Shown piece after piece: positions 4,956 to 5,023 of a stretch of 5,023 bases of DNA (position 1 is the stretch's first letter; every line of letters begins with the position of its first letter). The stretch is from an uncultured Oscillibacter sp. (GTDB lineage Bacteria; Bacillota; Clostridia; Oscillospirales; Oscillospiraceae): positions 1-5,023 of the forward strand of contig CAJOQY010000031.1 of the NCBI GenBank assembly GCA_905236835.1, in the 5' to 3' direction. The notes under the pieces are model-generated. The model did no database searches. It was not told the origin of the DNA and was given only the letters and a program-made list of their open reading frames with translations. The position numbers were made by a program, and so were the translations under genes.

Positions 4956-4984
4956 AGTATACTTGATTTTTGTCTTTCTGTAAA
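4956..4984 (-). promoter_or_regulatory. sigma-A-type promoter for ireB
   Basis: On the minus strand TTTACA (4984-4979) and TATACT (4961-4956) are separated by 17 bases, one mismatch from consensus in each box. The predicted start near 4949 gives a leader of about 68 bases, mostly A/T (4923-4954), before the GTG start. The remaining bases to the window edge (4985-5023) hold A- and T-runs but no gene or clear terminator that I can support. Confidence 0.8.
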
Positions 4985-5023
4985 GCGTTTTTTCAAAAGA
5001 TGCGGGAAAGTTTTTTTGATACT

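Overview
The window looks like a chromosomal housekeeping segment of a Bacillota (Firmicutes), class Clostridia-type bacterium. The evidence is an IreB-family (UPF0297/DUF965) protein, a DUF177-rpmF pair, a der-plsY-gpsA cluster, strong Shine-Dalgarno sites, and consensus sigma-A-type promoters. Genes are mid-GC and rich in CGCG words, while the spacers are almost pure A/T. I cannot name a genus. No mobile element, CRISPR array, tRNA or rRNA is visible.

Layout. The first 186 bases carry no convincing ORF but fold plausibly into a branched RNA that ends on the ribosome-binding site of rpmB (bL28), the only plus-strand gene (187-393). A strong intrinsic terminator follows at 409-438. All other genes lie on the minus strand and converge on rpmB. 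In transcription order they are ireB (4881-4606), a DUF177 protein (4473-3979), rpmF (3890-3696), der (3565-2240), plsY (2211-1555) and gpsA (1505-468). Starts for der (TTG), plsY (ATG) and ireB (GTG) were moved inside the longest ORFs because the ribosome-binding sites and family N-termini support the shorter forms.

Two good minus-strand promoters are visible. One precedes ireB (TTTACA-17-TATACT). The other is a perfect consensus (TTGACA-17-TATAAT) before the DUF177 gene, and its transcript would begin with a perfect 8-bp GC hairpin next to the Shine-Dalgarno site. I see no convincing promoter for der, so DUF177-rpmF-der-plsY-gpsA may be one operon, with a large stem-loop between rpmF and der as a possible processing or stability element.

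Functionally, DUF177, L32, L28 and Der all belong to 50S ribosomal subunit production. GpsA makes glycerol-3-phosphate and PlsY acylates it, so the two catalyse consecutive steps at the entry to phospholipid synthesis. IreB is a small regulatory phosphoprotein linked to PASTA-kinase cell-wall stress signalling in Firmicutes. The most interesting unexplained items are the rpmB leader RNA with mutually exclusive pairings, the inverted repeats packed around the DUF177 promoter, and A/T-only inverted repeats overlapping three stop codons.
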